Assembly: GCF_000238595.1 (NCBI RefSeq)
Contig: NZ_AGTS01000063.1
Coordinates: 40,596 to 104,595 of the forward strand
Direction: 5' to 3'
Origin: Acidovorax sp. NO-1
Lineage (GTDB): Bacteria > Pseudomonadota > Gammaproteobacteria > Burkholderiales > Burkholderiaceae_C
Length of the DNA stretch: 64,000 nucleotides
How positions within the stretch are numbered: position 1 is the stretch's first letter; the number at the start of each line of letters is the position of its first letter. The position numbers and the translations under genes are program-made. The notes beneath the pieces were generated by a model. It was not told the DNA's origin, searched no databases, and saw nothing but the letters and a program-made list of their open reading frames with translations. Below, piece after piece: positions 28,942 through 37,355 of this stretch.

Positions 28942-29955
28942 ATGCAGTTCGTTCCATTGATGGAAGTGACGCGGGGTGGCATGGTCGAATGCCAGCACTG
29001 GGGTGCGGTGGCGGTTGTCAACCGCGATGGGCGGGTACTGGCCCGGGTGGGCGACCCGTATGCGGTCACGTTCACGCGCTCGACGATCAAGGCATTTCAG
29101 GCGCTGCCGTTCATGCAGTCGGGTGGCGCCCGTGCACTGGGCTGGGGCCCGGCAGACCTGGCGCTGCTGTGCGCCAGCCACAACGGAGAGCCCATGCATG
29201 TGGAGCAGGTCGACCACATGCTGGGCACCGTCAATCTCACCTACAAGGCCTTGCGCTGCGGCTGCCACGTGCCGATGTTTGCCGCACTGGGGCTGCCCGG
29301 CCTGCAGTTGCCCGCAGGCTTTGTGGCCGATGAGCGCCACAACAATTGCAGTGGCAAGCACGCAGGGTTTGTGGCGCACTGCGTGCAGCAGGGGTGGCCG
29401 CTGGAGGATCACTTGGCGCCAGGCCATCCCTTGCAGACTGCAGTGCGTGAAAGGGTTGCGCATGCCGTGGGGCTGGAGCCGGAGCAGATGGCTATGGGCA
29501 CCGACGGTTGCTCGGCCCCCAACTACGCGATGCCGCTGGCCCACCTGGCCCGGGGGTACGCCCGGCTGGCGGGTGGCGCGCCCGACACCGATCTGCACGA
29601 GAGCCTGACGGCGCTGGCCGATGCGATGGTGGCCCGCCCCGAGCTGGGCTCTGGCACCGGCCGCCACGACCAGGACTTCATGCGCATCGGCCGGGGCGAC
29701 TGGGTCTCCAAGACGGGCGCTGACGGCGTTCAGACCGTGGGCAGCCGAAGCCGCGGCGAAGCATTCGCCCTCAAGATCATGGATGGCAACATGGTGGCGC
29801 AGGTGGCTGCTGCGGTCGAGGTGATGGACCAACTTGGCTGGCTGGACGACGCGCAGCGCGATGCCCTGGCGCCGCGCCGGTCTGCGCGCATCATCAACGC
29901 CCGGGGCATCGAGGTGGGCGGGCGCAGGCCCGTGTTCCGGCTGAAGACGGCCTGA
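28942..29955 (+). CDS. Asparaginase of the Rhizobium/thermolabile type (PF06089)
   Basis: The 337-residue product resembles the AnsA/asparaginase II family of rhizobia. Family motifs include FTRSTIKAFQALP near 44, CASHNGEP near 74, NNCSGKHAGF near 132 and MGTDGCSAPNYAMPL near 181. The pair of cysteine-containing motifs is characteristic. An AGGA lies 5 bases before the ATG at 28942. It is 28 bases downstream of the penicillin acylase and may be cotranscribed. The reaction would be asparagine to aspartate and ammonia in the cytoplasm. Confidence 0.88.
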   Translation: MQFVPLMEVTRGGMVECQHWGAVAVVNRDGRVLARVGDPYAVTFTRSTIKAFQALPFMQSGGARALGWGPADLALLCASHNGEPMHVEQVDHMLGTVNLTYKALRCGCHVPMFAALGLPGLQLPAGFVADERHNNCSGKHAGFVAHCVQQGWPLEDHLAPGHPLQTAVRERVAHAVGLEPEQMAMGTDGCSAPNYAMPLAHLARGYARLAGGAPDTDLHESLTALADAMVARPELGSGTGRHDQDFMRIGRGDWVSKTGADGVQTVGSRSRGEAFALKIMDGNMVAQVAAAVEVMDQLGWLDDAQRDALAPRRSARIINARGIEVGGRRPVFRLKTA

Positions 29956-30005
29956 CGCGCCGCGCCATCTCCCCGGTATCCCGGTGGAAGTTGTGGGACT
30001 CAAAT

Positions 30006-30067
30006 TTCAAGTACAAAGTGCCTGAAGCGCTTTATGGATAAGCGCTGGCAGCTACAAATAATGTAGC
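30006..30067. repeat. Palindromic repeat, copy 6, at the 3' end of the L,D-transpeptidase
   Basis: GTACAAAGTGCCTGAAGCGC, core AGCGCTTTATGGATAAGCGC, then GGCAGCTACAAATAATGTAG. It supplies about 12 C-terminal codons and the TAA stop (30032-30034) of the minus-strand gene. Confidence 0.9.
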
Positions 30068-30676
30068 AAACGGTTCCGTGTCAGGCAGCACGTACACCAC
30101 GCCCTGGGTCTGCCCGAAGACAGGGGCGATGAGCTGGTCGTAGAACGCCTCGGGCGCGTTCACGCAGCCGTAGCTGATGCGCTTGTCCCGCACGCCCGGG
30201 CTTGCAAGCCGCTGCAGGCGGCGTTCTGCGGCATGCACGCTGCGAACGCGGTGCAGCGAGACAGCCGATTCGTAGTCGATCCACACAATGTCTTCACCGC
30301 GCAGGTTGCGGCCGGGCTCCGTCACAAACCGGCCAGCGGGCGTGGTGCGCTCTTCCGGGCGAATGTGCGACAGCGGCCGCTGCCCGATGTCCGGCGCAGA
30401 CCGGTCACCCAGCGCAGCGCCCAGCAGCACCGGCGCACTGCCCAGCCATTGCGCCCGCGCCGAGAACACATGGATGCGGGCCGCAGGCTTGTCGATCACG
30501 GCAAAAGGCATGCTTTGGTGGTCGCCCGTTCCGACGGCCCAGCGCACCAGCTTGCGGGCCGTGGGCGAGGCGTCCTGTGGCAGCGCCAGGGCGCACACCG
30601 GTGTCATCAGCGCCAATGCCGCTGCGCTCAAGGCGACACGGCGGTTTACGGTCCTGCAAAGCATGTATGTCTTCAT
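30032..30676 (-). CDS. L,D-transpeptidase (YkuD domain), exported
   Basis: The enzyme would cross-link peptidoglycan stem peptides or anchor proteins in the periplasm. The 214-residue product starts at 30676 with a signal peptide (MKTYMLCRTVNRRVALSAAA, then LALMTPVCALA). Catalytic residues are H142 (SLHRV) and C171 in SYGCVNAP. The last dozen residues (after PFATL) come from a palindromic repeat, which supplies the stop. The normal family C terminus ends around here, so the change is probably tolerated. A longer upstream open frame lacks family features. Confidence 0.88.
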   Translation of the reverse strand: MKTYMLCRTVNRRVALSAAALALMTPVCALALPQDASPTARKLVRWAVGTGDHQSMPFAVIDKPAARIHVFSARAQWLGSAPVLLGAALGDRSAPDIGQRPLSHIRPEERTTPAGRFVTEPGRNLRGEDIVWIDYESAVSLHRVRSVHAAERRLQRLASPGVRDKRISYGCVNAPEAFYDQLIAPVFGQTQGVVYVLPDTEPFATLFVAASAYP

Positions 30677-30855
30677 CCATGGGGCCGTGCCCCCTGCACA
30701 GCCGTTGAAACCTGCACCACGCCAGGCCAGAGCACCGGGCGTGTCTCGATCGGGGCAGGGCGCCGGGAGTGAATCAGGGGGCTTCCTTCGGCAGCCAATG
30801 ACCCCAATAATGCCTGCACCCGCGACTCTTGCGAAGCCATGCGCTTCGGATTGCC

Positions 30856-31581
30856 ATGTTTGAACGCCTCCGCAAAGCACTTGGTACGTCTGGCAACACG
30901 GGGCCGGTTCCGGGGCGGCCCGTCTCCAACCGCGACGTTGCCCGATGGGCGGCCGATCAGCGGCTCGCCATTGTGACGCACCCCACCGAAGGGCACTTCG
31001 ACCTGGGCGGAGATCTCCATGGTCACCCCTGGCGGCTCGAATGTGGTGTGCCCACACGCGACTACGTGCACGGGCTGGAGCTCACGGGGCGGGCCGATGT
31101 GGGCGCCGACATGGACGCTGCCGTCATGGTCATCAACCGGCCCTTGCAGGATACGCTGGAGAGCACGGCCTACGACGCCATCACCGACACGCTGCAGACC
31201 ACGGTGGACTCCAGCCTGCCGGAGGAGATGCGCTGGCTTGCGATGTACGAGGAGATGGTGTGGCCGGGCTTGCCCGCATCGTTCCGGGAACACTTTGCGG
31301 TGGTGGCTGAGCGCATCGAGTTCGCGCAGCGCTGGATTCATGCTCCGGTGGTTTCGCAACTGCTCAATGCCGTGGAGGGTGAGGGCGCCACGGAACGCGC
31401 ACGTGCACCGCTGGTGCTGATGCTGGTGCGCGGCCGGGTCTACCTGCGCATGGAGCACGCCGAGCGCAGCCTGGCCGAAATTGCACATGCCAGGCAGCTG
31501 CTGCTGGTGGCAGGGCAAGCCGCCTTGCAGAACCTGCCACCGATGTCAGTGGCAGGGCCGGACGACGGGTCGGCGCATTAG
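30856..31581 (+). CDS. Unknown protein, conserved-looking
   Basis: The 241-residue product starts MFERLRKALG. It has no signal peptide or strong membrane segment. A positively charged start is followed by a segment rich in Gly, His and Thr (THPTEGHFDLGGDLHGHPW) and a C-terminal helical region. Codon use and GC match the neighbours. I did not recognise the family. It is divergent from the L,D-transpeptidase and converges with the acyl-CoA dehydrogenase. Confidence 0.65.
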   Translation: MFERLRKALGTSGNTGPVPGRPVSNRDVARWAADQRLAIVTHPTEGHFDLGGDLHGHPWRLECGVPTRDYVHGLELTGRADVGADMDAAVMVINRPLQDTLESTAYDAITDTLQTTVDSSLPEEMRWLAMYEEMVWPGLPASFREHFAVVAERIEFAQRWIHAPVVSQLLNAVEGEGATERARAPLVLMLVRGRVYLRMEHAERSLAEIAHARQLLLVAGQAALQNLPPMSVAGPDDGSAH

Positions 31582-31598
31582 CGCCGACTTGCTTGCTG

Positions 31599-31627
31599 GC
31601 GCAGGGGTCACCCGCCCCGGCGCTTTT
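31599..31627 (+). terminator. Terminator at the convergence of two genes
   Basis: GCGCAGGGG (31599-31607) pairs with CCCCGGCGC (31615-31623) with one mismatch, followed by TTTT. A second perfect hairpin, GTCGGCGC-ATTA-GCGCCGAC (31569-31588), straddles the stop codon just before it. Confidence 0.5.
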
Positions 31628-32901
31628 CAGGAGCCGCGTGTGACGGGCACGCTGGCATCGCGGCCGTAGGTGCTGTACTTGCCCAGCTCCCACTTGGCAA
31701 TGGCGTTGCGGTGCACTTCGTCCGGGCCGTCGGCAAAGCGCAGGGTGCGCGCACCGGCGTAGGCGTAGGCCAGCGGGAAGTCATCGCACATGCCGCCGCC
31801 GCCGTGCACCTGCATGGCCCAGTCGATCACCTGGCAGGCCATGCTGGGGGCCACCACCTTGATCATGGCGATCTCGGTCTTGGCGACCTTGTTGCCCGCC
31901 ACGTCCATCAGCCAGGCCGCCTTGAGCGTGAGCAGGCGGGCCATGTCGATCTTGCAGCGGGCTTCGGCAATGCGCTCTTGCGTTACCGTCTGCTGCGCCA
32001 CCGTCTTGCCGAAGGCCACGCGCGACGAAGCACGCTTGCACATCAGCTCCAGCGCACGCTCGGCCAGTCCGATGAGGCGCATGCAGTGGTGGATGCGGCC
32101 GGGGCCCAGGCGCCCTTGGGCAATCTCGAAACCGCGGCCTTCGCCCAGCAGGATGTTGGAGACGGGCACGCGCACGTTCTCGAACGTCATCTCCACATGG
32201 CCGTGGGGTGCGTCGTCATAGCCCATCACGTTCAGCGGGCGGATGATGGTGATGCCCTTGGCGTCGGCAGGCACCAGCACCATGCTCTGTTGCGAGTGCT
32301 TGGGCGCGTCAGGGTCCGTCTTGCCCATGGTGACGAACACCGCACAGCGCGGGTCGGCCGCGCCCGAGATCCACCACTTGCGGCCGTTGATGACGTACTC
32401 GTCGCCTTCCCGCGTAATCCGGGTTTCGATGTTGGTCGCGTCGCTCGATGCCACATCGGGCTCGGTCATCGCAAAGGCCGAGCGGATCCTGCCTTCGAGC
32501 AGCGGCTTGAGCCAGCGGGCCTTGTTGGCCTCGTCGCCGTAGCGGGCGATGGTTTCCATGTTGCCCGTGTCGGGGGCAGAGCAGTTGAACACCTCGCTGG
32601 CCCACTGCACGCGGCCCATGATCTCGGCCAGGGGTGCGTATTCCTGGTTGGTCAGGCCCGCGCCTTCGTAGCCCGAGGCGGCTGCGCTGTCCACCGGCAG
32701 GAACAGGTTCCACAGGCCAGCAGCCTGCGCCTTGGGCTTGAGGTTCTCGATGGTGTTCAGCGCGCTCCAGCGCTTGCCGGCCACCGTGTTGGCGGCCAGC
32801 TCGTCCTTGTACGCGGTTTCGCTCGGATAAATGTGGTCATCCATGAACTGGAGCAGCTTGGCCTGCAGTTCCTTGGTTTTGGGCGAGTAGTCAAAGTCCA
32901 T
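31627..32901 (-). CDS. Acyl-CoA dehydrogenase (ACAD10/11-like)
   Basis: The 424-residue product is a flavin enzyme for the first step of beta-oxidation. Family motifs are [16 protein letters not shown] (substrate and FAD site), WWISGAADP, a catalytic-domain segment [10 protein letters not shown], and [15 protein letters not shown] near the C terminus. The subfamily is that of bacterial homologues of mammalian ACAD10/ACAD11, consistent with the phosphotransferase gene directly upstream. GGAGAAGAAACCC precedes the ATG at 32901. The gene is the last of a minus-strand cluster. Substrate chain length is not clear from sequence. Confidence 0.92.
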   Translation of the reverse strand: MDFDYSPKTKELQAKLLQFMDDHIYPSETAYKDELAANTVAGKRWSALNTIENLKPKAQAAGLWNLFLPVDSAAASGYEGAGLTNQEYAPLAEIMGRVQWASEVFNCSAPDTGNMETIARYGDEANKARWLKPLLEGRIRSAFAMTEPDVASSDATNIETRITREGDEYVINGRKWWISGAADPRCAVFVTMGKTDPDAPKHSQQSMVLVPADAKGITIIRPLNVMGYDDAPHGHVEMTFENVRVPVSNILLGEGRGFEIAQGRLGPGRIHHCMRLIGLAERALELMCKRASSRVAFGKTVAQQTVTQERIAEARCKIDMARLLTLKAAWLMDVAGNKVAKTEIAMIKVVAPSMACQVIDWAMQVHGGGGMCDDFPLAYAYAGARTLRFADGPDEVHRNAIAKWELGKYSTYGRDASVPVTRGS

Positions 32902-32954
32902 GGGTTTCTTCTCCGTTGGTAATCGTGGGGCGGCGCTGGGGGGGCGTCGCGTGT

Positions 32955-34040
32955 TCAGCCGCGCTGCGCGAACGACCAGGCCAGTTCGGCCATGGGCCGT
33001 GCGGTGTCGCCAGAGGCTTTCGCCTGGGCGCTGGACGCTGTGCCGGCCTCCACGCGCTTGGCAATGCCTTGCAGGATGGCGGCGATGCGGAACATGTTGT
33101 AGGCGAGGTAGAAGTTCCAGTCCGCCCGCAGGGCGTCGGGCGTGGCGATGCCGGTGCGCTCGCAGTAGCGGCGGATGTAGGTGTCTTCGTCGGGAATGCC
33201 GAGCACGCCCAGGTCCAGCCCCGCAATGCCGCGCCCCAGCGAGGCAGGAATGTGCCAGCTCATGCAGTGGTAGCTGAAATCCGCCAGCGGGTGGCCCAGC
33301 GTGGAAAGCTCCCAGTCCAGCACGGCAATCACGCGGGGCTCGGTGGGGTGGAACATCAGGTTGTCCAGGCGGTAGTCGCCGTGCACGATGGACACATGGC
33401 CCTCGTCCCGCGCGCTCGCGGGCATGTGGGCGGGCAACCACTCCATGAGGCGGTCCATCTCTTCGATGGGCTGTGTGATGGAGGCCACGTATTGCTTGCT
33501 CCAGCGGCCGATCTGGCGGTCAAAGTAGTTGCCGGGCTTGCCGTAGCTGGCCAGGCCCCGGTCTGCAAACTTGACCGTGTGCAGCGCTGCGATCACGCGG
33601 TTCATCTCGTTATAGATGTCCCCGCGTTCAGCGGGCGTCATGCCGGGCAGGGATTGGTCCCACAGCACGCGGCCCTGCATGCACTCCATCACATAGAAGG
33701 CACGGCCAATGATGGATTCGTCTTCGCACAGCACAAACATGCGCGGCACGGGCACGTCGGTGCCGTACAGGCCGCTCATCACGGCAAATTCGCGTTCAAT
33801 GGCATGCGCCGAGGGCAGCAGCTTGGCCACCGGCCCGGGTTTGGAGCGCATCACATAACTGGCACCGGGCGTGATGAGCTTGTAGGTGGGGTTGGACTGC
33901 CCGCCCTTGAACATCTCCACCGTCAAGGGGCCCGTGAACCCTTTCATGTTCCGGGTGAGCCAGTTCGTCAGCGCGTCGATGTCAAAGGCGTGCTGATCGG
34001 AAACAGGGCGGGTGCCGACGAAATGGTCAAAGTTGCTCAT
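32955..34040 (-). CDS. Phosphotransferase family protein (ACAD10-type kinase domain)
   Basis: The 361-residue product has the aminoglycoside-phosphotransferase fold: [10 protein letters not shown] (nucleotide loop, about 46), catalytic HGDYRLDN (near 223) and metal motif [11 protein letters not shown]. In mammals this domain is fused to the dehydrogenase in ACAD10 and ACAD11, where it is thought to phosphorylate 4-hydroxyacyl-CoAs. The adjacency here, 53 bases before the dehydrogenase, fits the same partnership, as separate proteins. The physiological substrate is inferred rather than seen. Confidence 0.9.
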   Translation of the reverse strand: MSNFDHFVGTRPVSDQHAFDIDALTNWLTRNMKGFTGPLTVEMFKGGQSNPTYKLITPGASYVMRSKPGPVAKLLPSAHAIEREFAVMSGLYGTDVPVPRMFVLCEDESIIGRAFYVMECMQGRVLWDQSLPGMTPAERGDIYNEMNRVIAALHTVKFADRGLASYGKPGNYFDRQIGRWSKQYVASITQPIEEMDRLMEWLPAHMPASARDEGHVSIVHGDYRLDNLMFHPTEPRVIAVLDWELSTLGHPLADFSYHCMSWHIPASLGRGIAGLDLGVLGIPDEDTYIRRYCERTGIATPDALRADWNFYLAYNMFRIAAILQGIAKRVEAGTASSAQAKASGDTARPMAELAWSFAQRG

Positions 34041-34064
34041 GAAGGATCGGAAAGTTTCATTCAG

Positions 34065-34784
34065 TCAGTTGTCGGATTCGGCAATGCGCATGAGCGCTTC
34101 ACGGTCGCGCACCACCAGGCCGCCCGGCTCGATGCGGATGGCGTCCTCCCGCTCCATGGCCTTGAGTTCCTGGTTCACCCGCTGGCGCGATGCGCCCAGC
34201 AGCTGTGCCAGTTCTTCCTGTGCCAGCTGCAGGCCAATGCGCATCTCGCTGCCGTCGGACAGGCTGGGAACGCCATAGCTGCGCACCAGGTGCACCAACT
34301 GCTTGGCAAGGCGCGAGCGCAAGGGCAGCGTATTGAGGTCTTCCACCAGCCCGAACAGCTGACGGATGCGCCGCGCATGCAGGCGCAACATGGCTTCGTA
34401 CAGCTCGGTATGCGCGGCCAGGATCTTCTTGAAATCGGCCTTGGCCACACAGAGGATGGTGGTGTCGCCATGCGCGTAGGCGTCGTGCGTGCGCCGGTCC
34501 CCGTCGAAGATCGCCACGTCGCCAAACCAGATGCCCGGCTCCACATAGGTCAGCGTGATCTGCTTGCCCGAGATGGAGGTGGAGCTCACCCGCACCGCGC
34601 CGCGCGCACACGCAATCCACTCCTCGGGCGGATCTCCACGTGCGGCAATCAGTCCGCCGTCCTTGAAGCGTTTGACGTAGGCACATCTGAGGATGTCGTG
34701 GCGTAGAGAGGGAGAGAGAGATGAAAACCAGCGACCGGAGTTGATCGCTTCACGTTCTTCGATAGTAAGAATCGGGTCGTCCAT
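34065..34784 (-). CDS. Crp/Fnr family transcriptional regulator
   Basis: The 239-residue product has a cyclic-nucleotide-like sensor domain (20-140) with PGIWFGDVAIFDGDRRTHDA near 89, and a C-terminal helix-turn-helix with LAQEELAQLLGASRQRVNQEL (about 188-208). No cysteine cluster as in FNR is present, so it is not an oxygen sensor of that type. It lies between phosphotransferase (24 bases downstream) and the enoyl-CoA hydratase, in the same direction, so it probably regulates the cluster. The ligand is unknown. Confidence 0.9.
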   Translation of the reverse strand: MDDPILTIEEREAINSGRWFSSLSPSLRHDILRCAYVKRFKDGGLIAARGDPPEEWIACARGAVRVSSTSISGKQITLTYVEPGIWFGDVAIFDGDRRTHDAYAHGDTTILCVAKADFKKILAAHTELYEAMLRLHARRIRQLFGLVEDLNTLPLRSRLAKQLVHLVRSYGVPSLSDGSEMRIGLQLAQEELAQLLGASRQRVNQELKAMEREDAIRIEPGGLVVRDREALMRIAESDN

Positions 34785-34880
34785 GGCCTGTCTTTTGCGT
34801 GACTTGAAACCGGTCCATTGTCGCGTCAGGGACCTCGGCGCTACGTCAGGGTTGTCACCTGCGTGTCTGTGCGTAGGCCA

Positions 34881-34920
34881 TAAAAGAACCCCCGGGGCTG
34901 GGGTCAGCGGGCCGGGGGTG
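34881..34920 (-). terminator. Terminator upstream of the Crp/Fnr gene, after the enoyl-CoA hydratase
   Basis: ACCCCCGG (34888-34895) pairs with CCGGGGGT (34912-34919). On the minus strand the stem is followed by TTCTTTTA. It separates the hydratase/dehydrogenase pair from the regulator. Confidence 0.7.
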
Positions 34921-34942
34921 CTTGTTGGGCGTGGTCGAGGCG

Positions 34943-35722
34943 CTAATCGTAGCGGGGCACGCGTTTTTCAAGGAAAGCCGAAATGCCCGCCCCACCGTTG
35001 GCGTGGTGCAGGTTCTTCACAAAGTGGTCCCGCTCGTGCGCCAGGTGGTGAGTGAGCTGGGCGTGGGGTGCTTCGTTCAGCAGCTCCTTGATGCTGGCCA
35101 GGGCGTTGGGCGCGCGCGCATTGAGCTGCTCGGCCAGCGCCAGGGCGGCATCCAGCGCATTGCCGCTTTCTGCAATGCGGTTGACCACGCCGAGCGCGTG
35201 CAGGCGTTCTGCGCCGATGCGGTCGCCACACATCAGGATCTCGGTGGCCACCTGGCGGGGCAGGGCGTGCGACAGGCTCCAGCTGGCGCCGCCATCGGGC
35301 GAAAGCGCCACGTTGCTGTAGGCCATCACAAACACCGCGTTGCGGGCTGCCACGATGAAATCGCAGGCCAGCGCCAGCGAAAAGCCTGCCCCGGCCGCAG
35401 CGCCCTCCACGGCCGCAATCACGGGCTTGGGGTAGGTGCGGATGGTCTCGATCCAGTTGTGCAGGCCTTCAATGCTCTGGGCCTGCACCTCCGGGGCTTC
35501 CTGCCGGTTGGCCAAAAGCCGCTGCAGATTGCCGCCGGAGCAGAACATGCCATCGGCGCCCGTGATGACAACGCTGCGAATGTCCGGGCTGCTTTCGGCC
35601 ACGCCCAGCGCCTCCACGCCCGCCGCGTACATCACCGGGTCGATGGCGTTGCGCCGCTCGGGGTTGCGAAGGGTCAGGATCAGGGTCTGGCCCTGGCTGG
35701 TGCTCTGGAGTTCTGCGGGCAT
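34943..35722 (-). CDS. Enoyl-CoA hydratase/isomerase family protein
   Basis: The 259-residue product is a crotonase-fold enzyme for the hydration step of beta-oxidation. The oxyanion-hole segments are visible: GMFCSGGNLQ (near 58) and EGAAAGAGFSLALACDF (near 105). One expected catalytic Glu is replaced by residues around VALSPDGGASWSL; D in SPDGG is typical of the PaaG/1,2-epoxyphenylacetyl isomerase subgroup rather than of classical hydratases. So the reaction could be isomerisation. It is 36 bases downstream of the 3-hydroxyacyl-CoA dehydrogenase and probably in its operon. Confidence 0.88.
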   Translation of the reverse strand: MPAELQSTSQGQTLILTLRNPERRNAIDPVMYAAGVEALGVAESSPDIRSVVITGADGMFCSGGNLQRLLANRQEAPEVQAQSIEGLHNWIETIRTYPKPVIAAVEGAAAGAGFSLALACDFIVAARNAVFVMAYSNVALSPDGGASWSLSHALPRQVATEILMCGDRIGAERLHALGVVNRIAESGNALDAALALAEQLNARAPNALASIKELLNEAPHAQLTHHLAHERDHFVKNLHHANGGAGISAFLEKRVPRYD

Positions 35723-35758
35723 GGCGGTCTTCGGTGGAGTGGCCGGGGTGCTGGGCGT

Positions 35759-37282
35759 TCAGGCTTCTTCGACGTGGCTCAGGCTCAGGCCAATGGCTCC
35801 CCGCCGACGCAGCCAGGGGCTGGGGCGGTAGCGCGTGTCGCCATACACGGTCTGCATGTTGAACAGCACCTCCAGGATGTTGGTGGGACCCCAGCGGTCG
35901 CCCATGGCCAAGGGGCCGAGCGGGTAGCCCAGGCCCAGGGTCACGGCGGTTTCCAGATCCTTGGGGGAGCAGATGCCTTGCTGGCAGATGTCGCTGGCGA
36001 TGTTGACGATGGTGGCCACCACGCGCTGCGTGACAAAACCACCGCTGTCGCGGATCACGCTCACGGCCTTGCCGTCGCGGGCAAACAGCGCATGCGCTGC
36101 GTTGCGGATGTCCACGCGGGTGGCGGGGTTGGTGGCCAGCACGCGGCGCTTGGTAGCGGCGTCGTCGATCAGCATGTCGATGCCGATGGTGCGCGCCGGG
36201 TCCAGGCGCTCGACCACCGCCACGGTGGTAATGTCAAACCCCAGTGGCGCGACCAGCGTGATGGCCTGGGGCGAGGGCGACTGGCCCGTTTCGATGGTGG
36301 CGCCCAGGTCCTTGAGCAGCTGGTACAGCTCGGCACGGCGCGCAGCGCGGGGCGAGACCCACACGGGGGGAATCTCGGCCACCACGGGCGGTGGTGCTTC
36401 CGCGGGTATCTGCGCCACGCCATCCACATAGCGGTAAAAACCTTCGCCCACCTTTTTGCCCACCACGCCGCCCGCCAGGCGCTGCGCAGTGATCACGCTG
36501 GGGCGAAAGCGCGGCTCGTCGTAGTACTGGCGGTAGATGGACTCCATCACCGGGTGGGACACGTCCAGCGCTGTCAGGTCCATCAACTCAAAGGGGCCGA
36601 GCTTGAAACCGACCTGGTCGCGCAGGATGCGGTCGATGGTGGCAAAGTCGGCCACGCCTTCGCCCACGATGCGCAAGGCTTCAGTGCCAAAACCGCGCCC
36701 TGCGTGGTTCACGATGAAGCCGGGTGTGTCTTGTGCCTGCACGGGCGTGTGACCCATTTCCCTGGCGTACGCGGCCAGCGCAGTGCACACGGCGGGATCG
36801 GTCTTGAGCCCTGCAATCACCTCCACCACCTTCATCAAGGGCACCGGGTTGAAGAAATGAAAGCCGGCAAGCCGCTCCGGACGCTGGAGCCCGGCACCAA
36901 TCGCGGTCACCGAGAGCGAAGACGTATTGGTGGCCAGCACGGCATCGCTGCGCACCACCGCCTCAAGCTCTGCAAAGAGCTTTTGCTTGACATCCAGGCG
37001 CTCCACGATGGCTTCCACCACCAGGTCACAGCCTGCAAGTTCAGATGCTGCCAGCACCGGATGCAAACGCGCCGAAAACTCCGCCGCCTGCTGCGCAGTG
37101 ATGCGCCCTTTGCCCGCCAGCTTGTTCCACTGGTCCTTGAGGGCGCTCAAGGCCGCGTCCGCTGCACCGGGATTGGCGTCCAGCAGAAACACCTGGCTGC
37201 CCGCCTGTGCGGCGATCTGCGCAATACCCCGGCCCATGGCGCCGGTACCCACGATGGCGATGTTCGGAAACTGAATTTTCAT
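35759..37282 (-). CDS. 3-hydroxyacyl-CoA dehydrogenase (PaaH/PaaC-like)
   Basis: The 507-residue product oxidises 3-hydroxyacyl-CoA with NAD. The Rossmann motif VGTGAMGRGIAQIAA (10-24), TNTSSLSVTAI, and the catalytic-domain motif FHFFNPVPLMKVVEVI with QDTPGFIVNH are all clear. Two C-terminal dehydrogenase domains follow, giving the length seen in PaaH-type enzymes (about 500) rather than the 280 of short ones. The start MKIQFPNIAIVG at 37282 is the only family-like one; the frame stays open upstream. It starts a two-gene unit with the hydratase and is divergent from the FimV-like gene. Confidence 0.93.
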   Translation of the reverse strand: MKIQFPNIAIVGTGAMGRGIAQIAAQAGSQVFLLDANPGAADAALSALKDQWNKLAGKGRITAQQAAEFSARLHPVLAASELAGCDLVVEAIVERLDVKQKLFAELEAVVRSDAVLATNTSSLSVTAIGAGLQRPERLAGFHFFNPVPLMKVVEVIAGLKTDPAVCTALAAYAREMGHTPVQAQDTPGFIVNHAGRGFGTEALRIVGEGVADFATIDRILRDQVGFKLGPFELMDLTALDVSHPVMESIYRQYYDEPRFRPSVITAQRLAGGVVGKKVGEGFYRYVDGVAQIPAEAPPPVVAEIPPVWVSPRAARRAELYQLLKDLGATIETGQSPSPQAITLVAPLGFDITTVAVVERLDPARTIGIDMLIDDAATKRRVLATNPATRVDIRNAAHALFARDGKAVSVIRDSGGFVTQRVVATIVNIASDICQQGICSPKDLETAVTLGLGYPLGPLAMGDRWGPTNILEVLFNMQTVYGDTRYRPSPWLRRRGAIGLSLSHVEEA

Positions 37283-37355
37283 AGCGCCATTATGGCTCTG
37301 GCGTTGCGCGGGAGTTATGTGCAAGAATGGGCCGCGCTGAAAATCCGAAAATATT

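Noticed and set aside
27378..29090. A 570-codon minus-strand frame over the penicillin acylase and asparaginase genes
   Set aside because: It is the mirror of well-supported plus-strand genes and has no recognisable domain.
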